A program made the position numbers and the translations under genes. The notes beneath the pieces were generated by a model, which saw only the letters and a list, made by a program, of their open reading frames with translations, did no database searches and had not been told where the DNA came from. This document shows positions 30,268 to 40,686 of a DNA stretch of 64,000 nt, one piece after another; the first letter of the stretch is position 1, and each line of letters starts with the position of its first letter. Source of the stretch: Pelagibius litoralis (GTDB lineage: Bacteria > Pseudomonadota > Alphaproteobacteria > Kiloniellales > Kiloniellaceae); NCBI RefSeq assembly GCF_011683915.1, contig NZ_JAAQPH010000001.1, forward strand, positions 310,001-374,000, read 5' to 3'.

Positions 30268-32568
30268 GTGTGTCGCGGACGGTTGTTCGTCGTCGTTATT
30301 GCTTGCCTGCTGTCGAACGCAGCATGGTTTGGCCTTTCTGAGCCTTTGTTCGCGCAGTCTCTGCTGTCCGGCGGCAGGATTGATTCGATCAGGGTAGAAG
30401 GAACGCAGCGGATCGAGGCTGCCACGGTCCGCTCCTACATGAGGGTCAACCCCGGGGACCCCTTCGATCCGGTGCGGCTTGATCGCTCTCTCAAGAACCT
30501 TTTTTCCACCGGTCTGTTTGCCGATGTGAATCTGCGCCGCGACGGCGATGTGCTGGTTGTCGTGGTTGCGGAGAACCCGATCGTCAATCGCATCGCTTTT
30601 GAGGGTAATCGGCGAATCGACGATGAGACTCTGCAACAGGAGATCGAATTGCGCCCGCGCGTGGTCTTTACGCGCACCAAAGTGCAGAGCGACGCCGACC
30701 GGATCCTGGAAATCTATCGCCGCTCGGGACGTTTTGCCGCGACGGTGGAACCCAAGGTCATCCAGCTCGAGCAGAATCGCGTCGATCTCGCCTTCGAAAT
30801 CTCCGAAGGCCCGCTGACCAGCATTCGGGCGATCAATTTCATCGGCAATAAGGAGTTCTCGGATTCGACGCTGCGGGATGAAGTAACCACCTCAGAGGCC
30901 TCATTCTGGAACTTCTTTTCGAGTACCGATACCTACGATCCTGATCGACTGACTTTCGATCGCGAATTGCTGCGCCGCTTCTATCTGAATGAGGGTTATG
31001 CGGATTTCCGCGTGGTGTCGGTTGTCGCCGAGTTGACCCCTGACAATCAGGATTTCATCGTGACCTTCACGGTGGAGGAAGGCCCACGCTATCGCTTTGG
31101 CGCCATCGGCATAGAGACAACGCTGCGCAATCTGGATCCTGAGTCGCTACGCGATCAGGCAACGACCTTTGAAGGCGACTGGTACGACGCCAGCGAGGTC
31201 GACAAGACGATCGAGGCCTTGACCGAGGCTGTCGGCGACCTTGGTTTCGCTTTTGTCGATATCCGGCCCAGGGTTCAGCGCGACCGGGAAAACCTGACCA
31301 TCGATATCGTTTTCGATATTCAGGAGGGGCCAAAGGTTTTCGTTGAGCGGATCGATATCGAGGGCAATACCCGAACCCTGGACCGGGTTATCCGCAGGGA
31401 GTTCCGGCTGGTCGAAGGCGACGCCTTCAACAGTTCAAAACTGCGCCGTTCCCGTCAGCGCGTACAGAACCTCGGTTTCTTCAAGACGGTAACAGTGGAG
31501 AATGAGCCGGGCAGCGCCCCTGACCGCACGGTGGTGAAAGTCGAGGTCGAAGAACAATCGACAGGCGATTTGACGTTCGGCGCCGGTTTCTCGTCTTCCG
31601 ACGGGCCCATCGGCAACATTGGTATCCGGGAGCGCAACCTGCTCGGTCGAGGGCAGGATATCCGGCTGAGCTTCACGCTCGCTGGCGAGGCCTCGGAAAT
31701 CGACTTCAGCTTCACCGAGCCCTATTTCCTGGATCGGAACCTGGCGGCGGGTATCGATCTGTTCCGCACCACGGATGATCGGGATGACGAAAGCTCTTTT
31801 GAGGAAGAGCGGCTGGGTGGTTCGTTGCGTGCCGGTTTCAATGTGACCGAGAATATTCGCAATGTGGTCCGCTATACGGCCGAGAACCGTGATATCACCG
31901 ATGTGGACAGCGATGCGTCCCTGCTGGTGCGCTCGGAGGAGGGAACGACGCTGCGCTCCGGTGTCAGCAACGAACTGACCTATGACACCCGGGACTCGCG
32001 TTTCGATGCGAGAGAGGGTGTCATCGGCAGGCTTCGAACGGAGTTCACCGGCCTCGGCGGCGATGTGACTTTCGTGAAGGCCTCGGTCAGCGGCGGTTAC
32101 TATTACACCGTCTTTGAAGACTACACGATCAGTACTAGGGGCTCGACCGGCACCATTGCCGGCGTCGGGGAAGATACGAGGATTTCGGACCGTTTTTTCC
32201 GGGGTGGCGGCAATCCGCGCGGGTTTGAGTTTGGCGGTATCGGACCGCGCGACCGGAATACCGGGGATGCTCTGGGCGGCAAGCACTTCTATACCGGCAC
32301 CGTTGAATTGGCCTTTCCTCTGTCCCTACCTTTCGATCTCGACGTACGCGGGCGCTTGTTCACCGATATCGGTGCCGCCTGGGATCTTGATGACGGCAAC
32401 ATCCCGGTTGTCGTCGATGATTCGAGCAATCCTCGTGTTACGGTTGGTACCGGCGTATCCTGGAATTCGCCTTTCGGCCCGGTGGTCCTGGATTTAGGCT
32501 TCGCGGTGGTCAAAGAGGACTTCGACGAGACCGAGATCCTCAGTTTCAGCTTTGGAACACAGTTTTAG
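30268..32568 (+). CDS. bamA: Outer membrane protein assembly factor BamA
   Basis: Central outer-membrane protein of the BAM complex, about 766 aa. After a signal peptide ending near LFAQ come five POTRA domains (roughly residues 35-430) and a 16-strand barrel ending in the aromatic SFSFGTQF. I chose the GTG at 30268, which has AAGGA ten bases upstream; a GTG at 30241 in frame would add nine residues without a clear ribosome-binding site. It inserts beta-barrel proteins into the outer membrane. ompH follows after 5 bases. Confidence 0.95.
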   Translation: MCRGRLFVVVIACLLSNAAWFGLSEPLFAQSLLSGGRIDSIRVEGTQRIEAATVRSYMRVNPGDPFDPVRLDRSLKNLFSTGLFADVNLRRDGDVLVVVVAENPIVNRIAFEGNRRIDDETLQQEIELRPRVVFTRTKVQSDADRILEIYRRSGRFAATVEPKVIQLEQNRVDLAFEISEGPLTSIRAINFIGNKEFSDSTLRDEVTTSEASFWNFFSSTDTYDPDRLTFDRELLRRFYLNEGYADFRVVSVVAELTPDNQDFIVTFTVEEGPRYRFGAIGIETTLRNLDPESLRDQATTFEGDWYDASEVDKTIEALTEAVGDLGFAFVDIRPRVQRDRENLTIDIVFDIQEGPKVFVERIDIEGNTRTLDRVIRREFRLVEGDAFNSSKLRRSRQRVQNLGFFKTVTVENEPGSAPDRTVVKVEVEEQSTGDLTFGAGFSSSDGPIGNIGIRERNLLGRGQDIRLSFTLAGEASEIDFSFTEPYFLDRNLAAGIDLFRTTDDRDDESSFEEERLGGSLRAGFNVTENIRNVVRYTAENRDITDVDSDASLLVRSEEGTTLRSGVSNELTYDTRDSRFDAREGVIGRLRTEFTGLGGDVTFVKASVSGGYYYTVFEDYTISTRGSTGTIAGVGEDTRISDRFFRGGGNPRGFEFGGIGPRDRNTGDALGGKHFYTGTVELAFPLSLPFDLDVRGRLFTDIGAAWDLDDGNIPVVVDDSSNPRVTVGTGVSWNSPFGPVVLDLGFAVVKEDFDETEILSFSFGTQF

Positions 32569-32573
32569 GGAAT

Positions 32574-33137
32574 ATGACGCGTTTATGCCGTTGGCCTTTG
32601 CGCATTGCCGCAACCTTTCTGCTGGCGGTGGCCCTGCCAATGGCTGCCCAGGCCCAGGCAGCGCGTGCGCCGGTCATCGGTGTCATCGATATTCAGGTTG
32701 TCCTTCGGGAGTCGGTCGCGGTTAAGGCCTTGGCCGAACGCATAGAAGCGGGCCGGCAATCGGCCCAGCAGGCAATGCTTGATCGGGAAGAACTGCTGCG
32801 GGCGGCAGATTTTGATCTGGCTCAGCGGCGGGCCTCTCTTTCAGAAGACGAGTACCTGCGTGAGCGCGAAAATCTTGAAACCGAAGGCGTAACACTTCAA
32901 CGGGAAATGCAGGCTGAAAGGCGTCGGTTGGATCAACTCTTCAGTCGGGGTATGTCCGAGGTACAGCAGGTTTTACTGCTCATCTCGCAAGAGATTGCCA
33001 GAGAGCGCAATCTGGATCTTGTTTTGGCAAAAACCACGGTGATTATCGTTAAGTCAGAATTCGATTTCACCGATGAGGCGCTAAATCGGCTCAACGCCCG
33101 GCTTGTCGATGTTTCACTGCCTACGACGGGCAACTAG
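32574..33137 (+). CDS. OmpH/Skp family periplasmic chaperone
   Basis: Protein of 187 aa with a signal peptide (hydrophobic TFLLAVALPMAAQAQA), a short beta segment (IGVIDIQVVL), and a long Glu/Arg/Gln-rich helical part (about 60-150) that would form the tentacle-like coiled coil of Skp. Skp chaperones unfolded outer-membrane proteins on the way to BamA, which fits the position directly after bamA. Sequence identity in this family is low, so the call rests on layout and neighbours. Confidence 0.85.
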   Translation: MTRLCRWPLRIAATFLLAVALPMAAQAQAARAPVIGVIDIQVVLRESVAVKALAERIEAGRQSAQQAMLDREELLRAADFDLAQRRASLSEDEYLRERENLETEGVTLQREMQAERRRLDQLFSRGMSEVQQVLLLISQEIARERNLDLVLAKTTVIIVKSEFDFTDEALNRLNARLVDVSLPTTGN

Positions 33138-33191
33138 CAGAAATTCTGGCGAAGCTGTAAGAATGCCAAGCGACGAAGACTAGGGTGGGTC

Positions 33192-34223
33192 ATGGCGGAT
33201 AGCCGTTTTTTCAAGGTGGCGGGACCTTTCAAGCTCGTCCAACTCGCGGACATAGCCGAGGCAGAGCTGCAGCCCGACGCCGATGGTGAGGCGGTGTTCT
33301 CCGACGTCGCACCATTGGATATTGCAGGGCCGGGGCAAGTCAGTTTTCTGGACAATCGAAGCTATGCCGACCAGTTTGCCGTCAGCAAAGCGGGGGCCTG
33401 CATTGTCGATCCGGAGTTCGCTGAGCGAGCCCCGCCCGGGATGAGTCTGATCCTGACCCGGCGCCCCTATCGGGGCTATGCAAAGATTGCCCAGGCGTTT
33501 TATCCGCCGACATCGGCGGTTCCCGGCGTTCATCCCTCGGCACAGATCGATCCGAGCGCGAAGGTTGGGGAGGGTAGTCATCTCGGGCCCGGTGTGGTCG
33601 TCGGGCCGGCTGCTGAAATTGGCCGGGGCTGCCGGATCGAGGCCAACGTGGTGATCGGTGACGCCGTTGAAGTTGGTGACGGAACGGTCATTGGCCCAAA
33701 TGCCTCACTTGCCTTCTGTATTGTCGGTCGGGCCTGTCAGATCCATGCCGGGGCCAGGATCGGCACCCGTGGGTTTGGCTTCTCGATGGACCCAGAGGGT
33801 TTTGTCGATGTTCCGCAACTCGGTCGCGTTTTGATTGAAGACGGTGTCGAGATCGGTGCGAATACGACGATCGATCGCGGTGCCGGCCCCGACACTGTTA
33901 TAGGCGCCGGGGCGAAGATTGATAATCTGGTACAGATCGGGCACAACGTGAAGGTCGGTCGTGGTTGCGTTCTCGTAGCGCAGTCCGGGGTGGCCGGGAG
34001 CACGACGCTTGAGGATTTCGTGGGGGTTGCCGCGCAGGCGGGGGTCTCAGGTCATTTGACGATTGGCAGTGGTGCCCGGATTGGGGCCAAAGCAGGTGTG
34101 ATGCGCGATGTCCCCAGCGGGATGAGCGTGCTTGGCAGTCCGGCAAGGCCGGTCAGGGAGTTCTTTCGACTATGCGCGCTGTGGGAGCGGCAGTTGAAGG
34201 CAAGAGGCGGGAAAAAAGGATGA
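33192..34223 (+). CDS. lpxD: UDP-3-O-(3-hydroxyacyl)glucosamine N-acyltransferase
   Basis: Third step of lipid A synthesis, 343 aa. An N-terminal uridine-binding domain (to about 110) is followed by a left-handed beta-helix of hexapeptide repeats, with the catalytic His in [11 protein letters not shown], and a C-terminal helical extension. The trimer acts in the cytosol with acyl-ACP. Its stop overlaps the fabZ start as ATGA, beginning a run of overlapping genes through lpxB. Confidence 0.95.
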   Translation: MADSRFFKVAGPFKLVQLADIAEAELQPDADGEAVFSDVAPLDIAGPGQVSFLDNRSYADQFAVSKAGACIVDPEFAERAPPGMSLILTRRPYRGYAKIAQAFYPPTSAVPGVHPSAQIDPSAKVGEGSHLGPGVVVGPAAEIGRGCRIEANVVIGDAVEVGDGTVIGPNASLAFCIVGRACQIHAGARIGTRGFGFSMDPEGFVDVPQLGRVLIEDGVEIGANTTIDRGAGPDTVIGAGAKIDNLVQIGHNVKVGRGCVLVAQSGVAGSTTLEDFVGVAAQAGVSGHLTIGSGARIGAKAGVMRDVPSGMSVLGSPARPVREFFRLCALWERQLKARGGKKG

Positions 34224-34690
34224 GTGAAGAAACCACGGATCAGGAAGTTGCCGGCAGTCTCGATGTTCAGGAGATCATGCAGCTTCTGCCCCACCGCTAC
34301 CCCTTTCTCATGATCGATCGTGTTGAGGAGATTGTCCTCCACGAATCGGCAACCGGGATCAAGAACGTCACCATCAATGAGCCGTTCTTCCTGGGGCACT
34401 TTCCGGAGCGGGCGGTCATGCCCGGCGTTTTGATCGTCGAGGCGATGGCACAAACCGCCGCCGCCATGATCATGTACTCCCTGGGTGAGGCCGCGTACGG
34501 CAAGCCGGTGTATTTCATGACCGTCGACGATGCACGGTTCCGCAAGCCGGTGGTTCCGGGCGACGTCTTGAAAATCTACGTGAAGCGGATCCGCAACCGA
34601 CGAAACGTCTGGAAGTTCGCGGGTGAAGCGAAGGTAGACGGCGCGGTGGTGGCAAGCGCCAGTTACTCCGCGATGATCATGGACTACTGA
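34220..34690 (+). CDS. fabZ: (3R)-hydroxyacyl-ACP dehydratase FabZ
   Basis: Hot-dog-fold dehydratase of fatty acid synthesis, 156 aa. Catalytic H60 in [13 protein letters not shown] and E74 in VEAMAQ are present, with the conserved [14 protein letters not shown] before them. It draws from the same hydroxyacyl-ACP pool that LpxD and LpxA use, so its place between them probably helps balance fatty acid and lipid A synthesis. The start at 34220 overlaps lpxD by four bases, and the stop shares one base with the lpxA start (TGATG). Confidence 0.96.
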   Translation: MSEETTDQEVAGSLDVQEIMQLLPHRYPFLMIDRVEEIVLHESATGIKNVTINEPFFLGHFPERAVMPGVLIVEAMAQTAAAMIMYSLGEAAYGKPVYFMTVDDARFRKPVVPGDVLKIYVKRIRNRRNVWKFAGEAKVDGAVVASASYSAMIMDY

Positions 34691-35484
34691 TGCCCGAAAT
34701 CCATCCAACCGCGGTCATAGATCCCGGCGCCCAAATCGCCGAGAGTTGCCAAATCGGCCCTTATTGCATCATCGGCCCGCACGTGGTTCTCGGCGAGGAT
34801 GTGAAGCTGAAAAGCCATGTGGTGGTGGACGGCCGGACAACGATCGGCGATCGCACGACAATCCTGCCGTTCAGTTCGATCGGGCAGACGCCACAGGACC
34901 TGAAGTACCGGGGTGAGCCCTCGGAGCTCAAGATCGGTTCCGACAACACGATCCGCGAGCATGTCACGATGAACATCGGGACCGAGGGCGGCGGCATGGT
35001 GACCGTGGTCGGCAACGGCGGCCTGTTCATGCCGGGCTCGCATGTCGCCCATGATTGCCGGATCGGCAACAACGTGATCATGGCGAACCACTGCACGCTG
35101 GCCGGCCACGTCACGATTGAGGACAACGTTATTCTTGGTGGACTCACCGGGGTGCAGCAGTTCGTTCGTGTCGGTCGCAACGCCATCCTGGGCGCCATGG
35201 TGGGCACGAAGCACGATGTGATTCCCTACGGTATCGTCATGGCCCGGCCGACCCGGCTGGATGGTCTCAATCTGGTCGGGCTGAAACGGGCTGGCGTCGA
35301 CCCCAAGGAAATCCAGGCGCTGATGAAGGCCTATGATCGCTTGTTCGTTGAGGAAGAGGGCACCTTGAATGAGCGTATGGCGTCTGTCGAAGAGGTTTTC
35401 GGCGAGCATGCCACGGTCGAGACCTTGCTTGAATTCCTGCGTGTTGAGACGGGGCGCCCGATTTTGCGGCCGATCGACTACTGA
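34690..35484 (+). CDS. lpxA: UDP-N-acetylglucosamine acyltransferase
   Basis: First committed step of lipid A synthesis, 264 aa, a trimeric left-handed beta-helix. The catalytic His is in SHVAHDCRIGNNVIM; IREHVTMNIGT and the C-terminal helical part after GLKRAGVD are typical. It shares one base with fabZ upstream and one with lpxI downstream, both as TGATG, which points to tight translational coupling. Confidence 0.96.
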   Translation: MPEIHPTAVIDPGAQIAESCQIGPYCIIGPHVVLGEDVKLKSHVVVDGRTTIGDRTTILPFSSIGQTPQDLKYRGEPSELKIGSDNTIREHVTMNIGTEGGGMVTVVGNGGLFMPGSHVAHDCRIGNNVIMANHCTLAGHVTIEDNVILGGLTGVQQFVRVGRNAILGAMVGTKHDVIPYGIVMARPTRLDGLNLVGLKRAGVDPKEIQALMKAYDRLFVEEEGTLNERMASVEEVFGEHATVETLLEFLRVETGRPILRPIDY

Positions 35485-36305
35485 TGCCGGGGCCGCTTGG
35501 CATCGTTGCTGGCGGCGGTCATCTTCCTCGCCAACTTGTCGAACTCTGCCAGTCGAACGGGCGCGGGGCCTTTGTCGTCGCACTTGAGGGCAACACCGAA
35601 GCCGCGACGGTAGAGGGCGTAGACCACCTCTGGATCAAGCTTGGCCAGACCAAGCGGGCCTTGGATGCGCTGCGCAAGGCGGAGGTTCGCGAACTGGTCC
35701 TCATCGGGCCGGTAAAACGGCCGTCGATGTCGGAGCTCTGGCCCGACGCCTATACCTTGAAGGGGCTTGCCAAGATCGGCTTCAACCGTCTGGGCGACGA
35801 CGGTCTTCTGGGCGCAGTCGTGCGTACCCTGGAAGCGGAGGGATTTACGATTCGCGGGGTCGACGAGCTGATGAGTGAGCTGCTGGCCGTTGCCGGTCCC
35901 TATGGCCGCTTTCTTCCCGATGCCCAGGCCGAGGCGGACATAGCGCGCGGCGTCGAGGTGGTCCGGGCCATGGGAGCGGCGGATGTGGGGCAGGCCACCG
36001 TGGTTCAAGGCGGCCTTGTTCTGGGCGTTGAAGCGATTGAGGGAACCGATGCGCTGTTGCAGCGTTGTGGTCCGCTCCAGCGGGCCGGGCCGGGCGGCGT
36101 GCTGGTCAAGCTAAGCAAGCCGGGGCAGGAACGCCGGGCGGATCTGCCCACTGTGGGCGTGAAAACGGTCGAGGGGGCCGCGGCCGCCGGCCTGCGCGGA
36201 ATCGCCATAGAGGCCGGCGCTACCCTGGTCGTCGATGCCGAGGCGGTGCGACGGGCCGTGGACGATGCCGGGCTCTTTCTCATCGGCATCGATCTTTCGA
36301 CATGA
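35484..36305 (+). CDS. lpxI: UDP-2,3-diacylglucosamine pyrophosphatase LpxI
   Basis: Protein of 273 aa (former DUF1009) that hydrolyses UDP-diacylglucosamine to lipid X, replacing LpxH in many alphaproteobacteria. The N-terminal GIVAGGGHLPRQLVELC, the segment LIGPVKRPSMSELWPD, and the C-terminal TVGVKTVEGAAAAGLRGIAI with the catalytic acidic residues match the family. The context between lpxA and lpxB makes the assignment secure. It overlaps lpxB by four bases (ATGA). Confidence 0.94.
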   Translation: MPGPLGIVAGGGHLPRQLVELCQSNGRGAFVVALEGNTEAATVEGVDHLWIKLGQTKRALDALRKAEVRELVLIGPVKRPSMSELWPDAYTLKGLAKIGFNRLGDDGLLGAVVRTLEAEGFTIRGVDELMSELLAVAGPYGRFLPDAQAEADIARGVEVVRAMGAADVGQATVVQGGLVLGVEAIEGTDALLQRCGPLQRAGPGGVLVKLSKPGQERRADLPTVGVKTVEGAAAAGLRGIAIEAGATLVVDAEAVRRAVDDAGLFLIGIDLST

Positions 36306-37513
36306 CCGCAATCCCCGGTGTCGCAGAGGAAGAACGGGAAGACCCGCTTGTCTTTCTGATCGCCGGCGAACCTTCGGGGGATCTGCTGGCCGCGCGCCTG
36401 ATGGCGGCGATGAAAGCGGAAAGCGGCAATCGGCTGCGCTTTGCCGGAATTGGCGGCGAGCAGATGACGGCCCAGGGCCTGAAGAGTCTCTTTCCGATTC
36501 ACGAATTCGCGGTCATGGGGTTCGTCGAAGTGCTGCCCCATCTGTTCAAAATCATCATGCGGATCCGCCAGACGGTCGCGATCGTGAAGTCGCTGCGCCC
36601 CGATGTCGTGATCACGATTGATTCGCCCTCCTTTACTTTGGAGGTTGCCCAGCGTCTGAAGGGCGAGGGAATTCCTCTGGTCCACTATGTGGCGCCTCAA
36701 GTCTGGGCCTGGAAGGCGGGCCGCGCCAAACGCATGGCCCGCTATCTCGACTTGATATTGGCGCTTCTGCCTTTCGAGCCGCCCTTGTTCGAAAAGAACG
36801 GTTTGAAGACGCGCTTTGTCGGTCACCCGGCGGTGGAGCTCGCCGTCAGTGATGAACAACGTCTGGCCGACCGCCTGCCGAAGACCGGTGAAGGGCCTCT
36901 TCTTGCCGTGCTGCCGGGAAGCCGCAAGGGCGAGGTGCGCAAACTGCTGCCGGTTTTCGAGGCGACGGTGGCTGTTCTTGCGGAGAGGCATCCCGGTTTG
37001 CGGGTTGTGATCCCGACCGTCGAGACGGTGGAAGCCGAGGTAAGGCAGCGCACCGCATCCTGGACTGTACCGGTAGAGGTGGTGCGCGGCGCGGAGGCAA
37101 AGCAAAAGGCGTTTGCGGAAGCCCAGGCCGCCCTGGCGGCATCGGGCACCGTCGCGCTCGAACTGGCCGTCGCCTCGGTGCCCGCCGTGATCGCCTATCG
37201 CCTCAGCGGCATCGGCGCTTTCCTGTCGGCCGGCTTGCTGACGGTGCCTTATGTCAGCCTGGTAAACCTGATCGCCGAGCGTCTGGTGCAACCGGAACTG
37301 CTGCAAGGCAACTGTACGGTGGAGAAACTTGTCGAGCCGTTGGAGAGCCTGTTGAGCGACCCGCAGGCGCGCCAGACCCAGCGCAGTGCCTACCTGGAAG
37401 TTGTTCGTGCATTGACCCCGGCAGAGGGATCGCCCAGCCGTTGTGCGGCCCGGGAAGTCCTGGACCTGCTGTCGGAGCGGCGCGGTAAAAACCCGGCGCC
37501 TGCGGCACCATAA
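36302..37513 (+). CDS. lpxB: Lipid-A-disaccharide synthase
   Basis: GT19 glycosyltransferase of 403 aa that joins lipid X and UDP-diacylglucosamine into the lipid A disaccharide. The N-terminal FLIAGEPSGDLLAARLM, then HYVAPQVWAWKAGRAK and LPGSRKGEV, are diagnostic. The ATG at 36302 overlaps the lpxI stop; a longer in-frame start at 36065 lies wholly within lpxI. It is the last gene of the plus-strand cluster and is followed by a terminator. Confidence 0.96.
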   Translation: MTAIPGVAEEEREDPLVFLIAGEPSGDLLAARLMAAMKAESGNRLRFAGIGGEQMTAQGLKSLFPIHEFAVMGFVEVLPHLFKIIMRIRQTVAIVKSLRPDVVITIDSPSFTLEVAQRLKGEGIPLVHYVAPQVWAWKAGRAKRMARYLDLILALLPFEPPLFEKNGLKTRFVGHPAVELAVSDEQRLADRLPKTGEGPLLAVLPGSRKGEVRKLLPVFEATVAVLAERHPGLRVVIPTVETVEAEVRQRTASWTVPVEVVRGAEAKQKAFAEAQAALAASGTVALELAVASVPAVIAYRLSGIGAFLSAGLLTVPYVSLVNLIAERLVQPELLQGNCTVEKLVEPLESLLSDPQARQTQRSAYLEVVRALTPAEGSPSRCAAREVLDLLSERRGKNPAPAAP

Positions 37514-37516
37514 GAA

Positions 37517-37541
37517 AACGCCCGGGCAAAACCCGGGCGTT
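37517..37541 (-). terminator. Intrinsic terminator between convergent lpxB and gltA
   Basis: AACGCCCGGG (37517-37526) pairs over ten bases with CCCGGGCGTT (37532-37541) around a CAAAA loop. On the minus strand it ends in GCGTTTTCTT, a good T tract for gltA. On the plus strand the following CGTTCCTT is weaker but may still end lpxB transcripts. Confidence 0.8.
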
Positions 37542-37588
37542 CCTTGGTACGGTTTTCGGTTCTTGTGAAACCGGCGAGGACCGGCTTT

Positions 37589-38905
37589 CTATCGATCGCC
37601 AAGCGCCACGTAGTCGCGCTTCGTGTGGCCGTTGTAGAGCTGCCGCGGGCGGCTGATGCGCTGCTTCGGATCCTCGATCATTTCACGCCACTGGGCGACC
37701 CAGCCGACGGTCCGCGCCAGCGCGAAGAGCACCGTGAACATCGACGTCGGGAAACCCATCGCCTTCAGAATAATGCCGGAATAGAAGTCGACGTTGGGGA
37801 AGAGCTTCTTCTCGGCAAAGTACTCGTCTTCCAGGGCGATACGCTCCAGCTCCATGGCGACGTCGAGCAGGGGATCCTTGACGCCAAGCTCCGCAAGGAC
37901 CTCGTGGCAGGATTTCTGCATCACCTTTGCCCGCGGATCGTAGTTCTTGTAGACCCGATGGCCGAAGCCCATCAGCCGGAAGGGGTCGTCGCGGTCCTTC
38001 GCCCGTTCGATGAACTCGGGAATGCGGTCCTTGGTGCCGATTTCCTGCAGCATCTGCAGTACCGCTTCGTTGGCGCCGCCATGCGCGGGACCCCAGAGCG
38101 AGGCAATGCCGGCAGCGATGCAGGCAAAGGGGTTGGCGTTGCTCGAACCTGAGATGCGGACCGTCGAGGTCGATGCATTCTGCTCGTGATCGGCGTGCAG
38201 GATGAAGATGCGGTCCATGGCGCGCGCCAGCACCGGGCTGATCTTGTACTCCTCGCAAGGCACCGAGAAGATCATGTTGAGGAAGTTCTCGGCATAGTTC
38301 AGATCATTGCGCGGATAGACGAACGGCTGGCCGATGGAGAACTTGTAGGCCATGGCTGCAATTGTCGGCATCTTGGCAATCAGGCGATGTGAAGCGATCA
38401 TACGCTGACGCGGATCGCTGATGTCCGTCGAGTCGTGATAGAACGCCGACATCGCGCCGACCACGCCGACCATGATCGCCATGGGGTGCGAATCCCGACG
38501 AAAACCCCGGTAAAAGTAGTTCATCTGCTCGTGCAGCATGGTGTGGTAGGTGATCGAGCGTTCGAACTCGGTCTTCTGGTCGGCTTTCGGCAGTTCGCCA
38601 TGAAGCAGCAGGTAGCAGACGTCCATGAAGTCGCTGTGTTCGGCCAGATCCTCGATCATGTAGCCACGGTGCATGAGGATGCCGACTTCGCCGTCGATGT
38701 AGGTGATCGCGGAGTCACAGCTTGCGGTTGAGGTGAAGCCCGGGTCATAAGTAAAGCACCCGGTTTCGGCATAAAGCCGGCTTACATCGATGGCGCGCGG
38801 GCCGACTGTTCCGCCCAGGATCGGCAACTCTATGCTCTTTCCGGTGGAATTGTCTGTCAGGGTGACGGTCTGCTTGGTGCTGCTGTCTGGCGTTACATCA
38901 TTCAT
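37589..38905 (-). CDS. gltA: Citrate synthase
   Basis: First enzyme of the TCA cycle, 438 aa, type II citrate synthase as in Gram-negatives. Catalytic residues lie in [15 protein letters not shown] (His), [14 protein letters not shown] (His) and [14 protein letters not shown] (Asp). The ATG at 38905 was chosen because it gives the usual hydrophilic start MNDVTPDSS, and because a sigma70 promoter lies 47 bases upstream; the longer frame to 38980 would begin inside that promoter. Confidence 0.95.
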   Translation of the reverse strand: MNDVTPDSSTKQTVTLTDNSTGKSIELPILGGTVGPRAIDVSRLYAETGCFTYDPGFTSTASCDSAITYIDGEVGILMHRGYMIEDLAEHSDFMDVCYLLLHGELPKADQKTEFERSITYHTMLHEQMNYFYRGFRRDSHPMAIMVGVVGAMSAFYHDSTDISDPRQRMIASHRLIAKMPTIAAMAYKFSIGQPFVYPRNDLNYAENFLNMIFSVPCEEYKISPVLARAMDRIFILHADHEQNASTSTVRISGSSNANPFACIAAGIASLWGPAHGGANEAVLQMLQEIGTKDRIPEFIERAKDRDDPFRLMGFGHRVYKNYDPRAKVMQKSCHEVLAELGVKDPLLDVAMELERIALEDEYFAEKKLFPNVDFYSGIILKAMGFPTSMFTVLFALARTVGWVAQWREMIEDPKQRISRPRQLYNGHTKRDYVALGDR

Positions 38906-38951
38906 ATTTCCATCCCCATGACTTGTCCTAAGATCCGTACGTTCGGCCGGA

Positions 38952-38980
38952 AGCATAGAGAAACCGGCCCTTTCAATCAA
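38952..38980 (-). promoter_or_regulatory. Candidate gltA promoter
   Basis: Read on the minus strand, TTGATT (38980-38975) and TATGCT (38957-38952) are 17 bases apart, each with four of six consensus matches. The inferred leader is about 40 bases. The rest of the 214-base gap to gltX (38906-39119) shows two weak hairpins, CCTGGCG/CGCCAGG (39003-39028) and a GCCCT/AGGGC near 39082-39096, the latter a possible gltX terminator. Confidence 0.5.
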
Positions 38981-39119
38981 TTGCCGCGGTGCAGCAAACT
39001 GACCTGGCGGGGCGATCCTAACGCCAGGATACCAACGTTAGATGAATCGACCCATCAACCCATTGATCTTGTTGAATGACTGCCCTCAAAAAGGGCTATC
39101 ATCCACTTCGGGCGTGCCG

Positions 39120-40541
39120 CTAAGGGGCGGAAGCCTGATCGGCAACCCTGGCGAGACATTCGCCGCGCCCCAGGATATCCATCACCTCAAAGATGCCCGG
39201 CGAGGAGTTCGACCCGGAAAGCGCTGCACGCAGCGGCTGGGCCACTTCGCCCAGCTTGCATCCCTCCGCATCGACAAAATCCCTTACCGCAGTCTCTATC
39301 GCGCTTTCGTTCCACTCGTCGACTTTACTGAGAACTGCTTGCAGACGGGCAAGGCGCGACCGAGCATCATCATTGAGGATCTTCTCGGCCTTGGCATTCA
39401 GCGCGAGTGGCCGGTCGGTAATGTAGAACATAGCATTTTCCGCCAGTTCGACCAAATTCTTTGCCCGGCTGCGCAGGCCATCCATGCCGCGTCGCAGACG
39501 CTCCATCGCAACCTCGGAAAGCGGCCCGCCTGATGCAGCCTCGATCAGCGGCAGCGCCGCGGTCAGCAGGGCCGCCGGCTCGCTGTCTCTCATGTAGACG
39601 CCGTTCAGGTTGTCGAGTTTCACAAAATCGAAGCGCGCCGGTGATTTGCCGACGCCGTCGAGGTCGAACCAGGCAACCGCCTGCTCGCCGGAGATGATTT
39701 CATCATCGCCATGGCCCCAGCCCAGCCGCAGGAGATAGTTGCGCAGGGCGGCGGGCAGGTAGCCCATATCGCGATAGGCCTCAACGCCCAGGGCGCCGTG
39801 GCGCTTTGAGAGCTTGGCGCCATCAGGCCCGTGGATCAGCGGGATATGCGCAAACAACGGCGCGTGCCAGCCAAGTGCCGTATAGAGTTGGGTCTGGCGG
39901 AAGGCATTGGTCAGGTGGTCGTCGCCCCGGATGATGTGGGTCACGCCCATGTCGTGATCGTCGACCACGACCGAGAGCATATAGGTCGGTGTGCCGTCCG
40001 CCCGCAGCAGGATCATGTCGTCCAACTGTTCATTGCCGACAGTTACCGGCCCCTGGACGAGATCGCCGATCTCGGTTTCGCCGGACTGCGGCATTTTCAG
40101 GCGCACCACCGGCTTCACGCCTTCAGGCGCCTCAGCCGGATCGCGGTCACGCCAGCGGCCGTCATAGCGCATGGGTCGGCCTTCGGCGCGGGCGGCGGCG
40201 CGCATTTCTTCCAGCTCCTCCGGCGAGGCATAGCAGTGGTAGGCCTTGCCGTCGGCCAGAAGCTGGCGCGCCAGGGCCGCGTGATGGGCGGCGCGGGAAA
40301 ACTGGAAGACGACCTCGTCGTCCCAGTCCAGGCCGAGCCACTGCATGCCCTCCAGAATTGCGTCGATGGCCTCCTGGGTCGATCGCTTGCGGTCGGTGTC
40401 TTCGATGCGCAGGCGGAACTTGCCACCGTGGTGCCTGGCGAACAGCCAATTGAAAAGCGCGGTCCTGGCGCCGCCGATATGGAGGAAACCGGTGGGCGAG
40501 GGGGCGAAACGGGTTACGACGGGGCCTGTTGTCGGGGTCAT
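39120..40541 (-). CDS. gltX: Glutamyl-tRNA synthetase
   Basis: Class I synthetase charging tRNA-Glu, 473 aa. The HIGH motif is [20 protein letters not shown] follows, and the KMSKS-type loop is KLSKRHGAL. An anticodon-binding helical domain forms the C-terminus. The ATG at 40541 gives the conserved start just before [11 protein letters not shown]; a GTG farther out at 40583 is less likely. Many alphaproteobacteria carry two gltX copies, one of them misacylating tRNA-Gln; which type this is cannot be decided here. Confidence 0.95.
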   Translation of the reverse strand: MTPTTGPVVTRFAPSPTGFLHIGGARTALFNWLFARHHGGKFRLRIEDTDRKRSTQEAIDAILEGMQWLGLDWDDEVVFQFSRAAHHAALARQLLADGKAYHCYASPEELEEMRAAARAEGRPMRYDGRWRDRDPAEAPEGVKPVVRLKMPQSGETEIGDLVQGPVTVGNEQLDDMILLRADGTPTYMLSVVVDDHDMGVTHIIRGDDHLTNAFRQTQLYTALGWHAPLFAHIPLIHGPDGAKLSKRHGALGVEAYRDMGYLPAALRNYLLRLGWGHGDDEIISGEQAVAWFDLDGVGKSPARFDFVKLDNLNGVYMRDSEPAALLTAALPLIEAASGGPLSEVAMERLRRGMDGLRSRAKNLVELAENAMFYITDRPLALNAKAEKILNDDARSRLARLQAVLSKVDEWNESAIETAVRDFVDAEGCKLGEVAQPLRAALSGSNSSPGIFEVMDILGRGECLARVADQASAP

Positions 40542-40620
40542 CTGATGGAAGCCGCTGCTGGAATTGATGGCGGGGTTTAACACAGTGCCCGCGGCCAGTC
40601 CAAACAGTCTGGAACTCCCC

Positions 40621-40650
40621 TTTCGCGTGTCTCCATGGCGCCCCTATAAT
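40621..40650 (+). promoter_or_regulatory. Candidate comEC promoter
   Basis: A perfect TATAAT lies at 40645-40650. The best -35, TTTCGC at 40621-40626, is weak and 18 bases away. The start codon of comEC is 37 bases downstream. Confidence 0.4.
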
Positions 40651-40686
40651 CGCATTCCGTTCGCACCGACTTGAAGGGACTGGCTT

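Noticed and set aside
37544-38731. Plus-strand ORFs over gltA
   Set aside because: Shadows of the citrate synthase gene, with no independent support.
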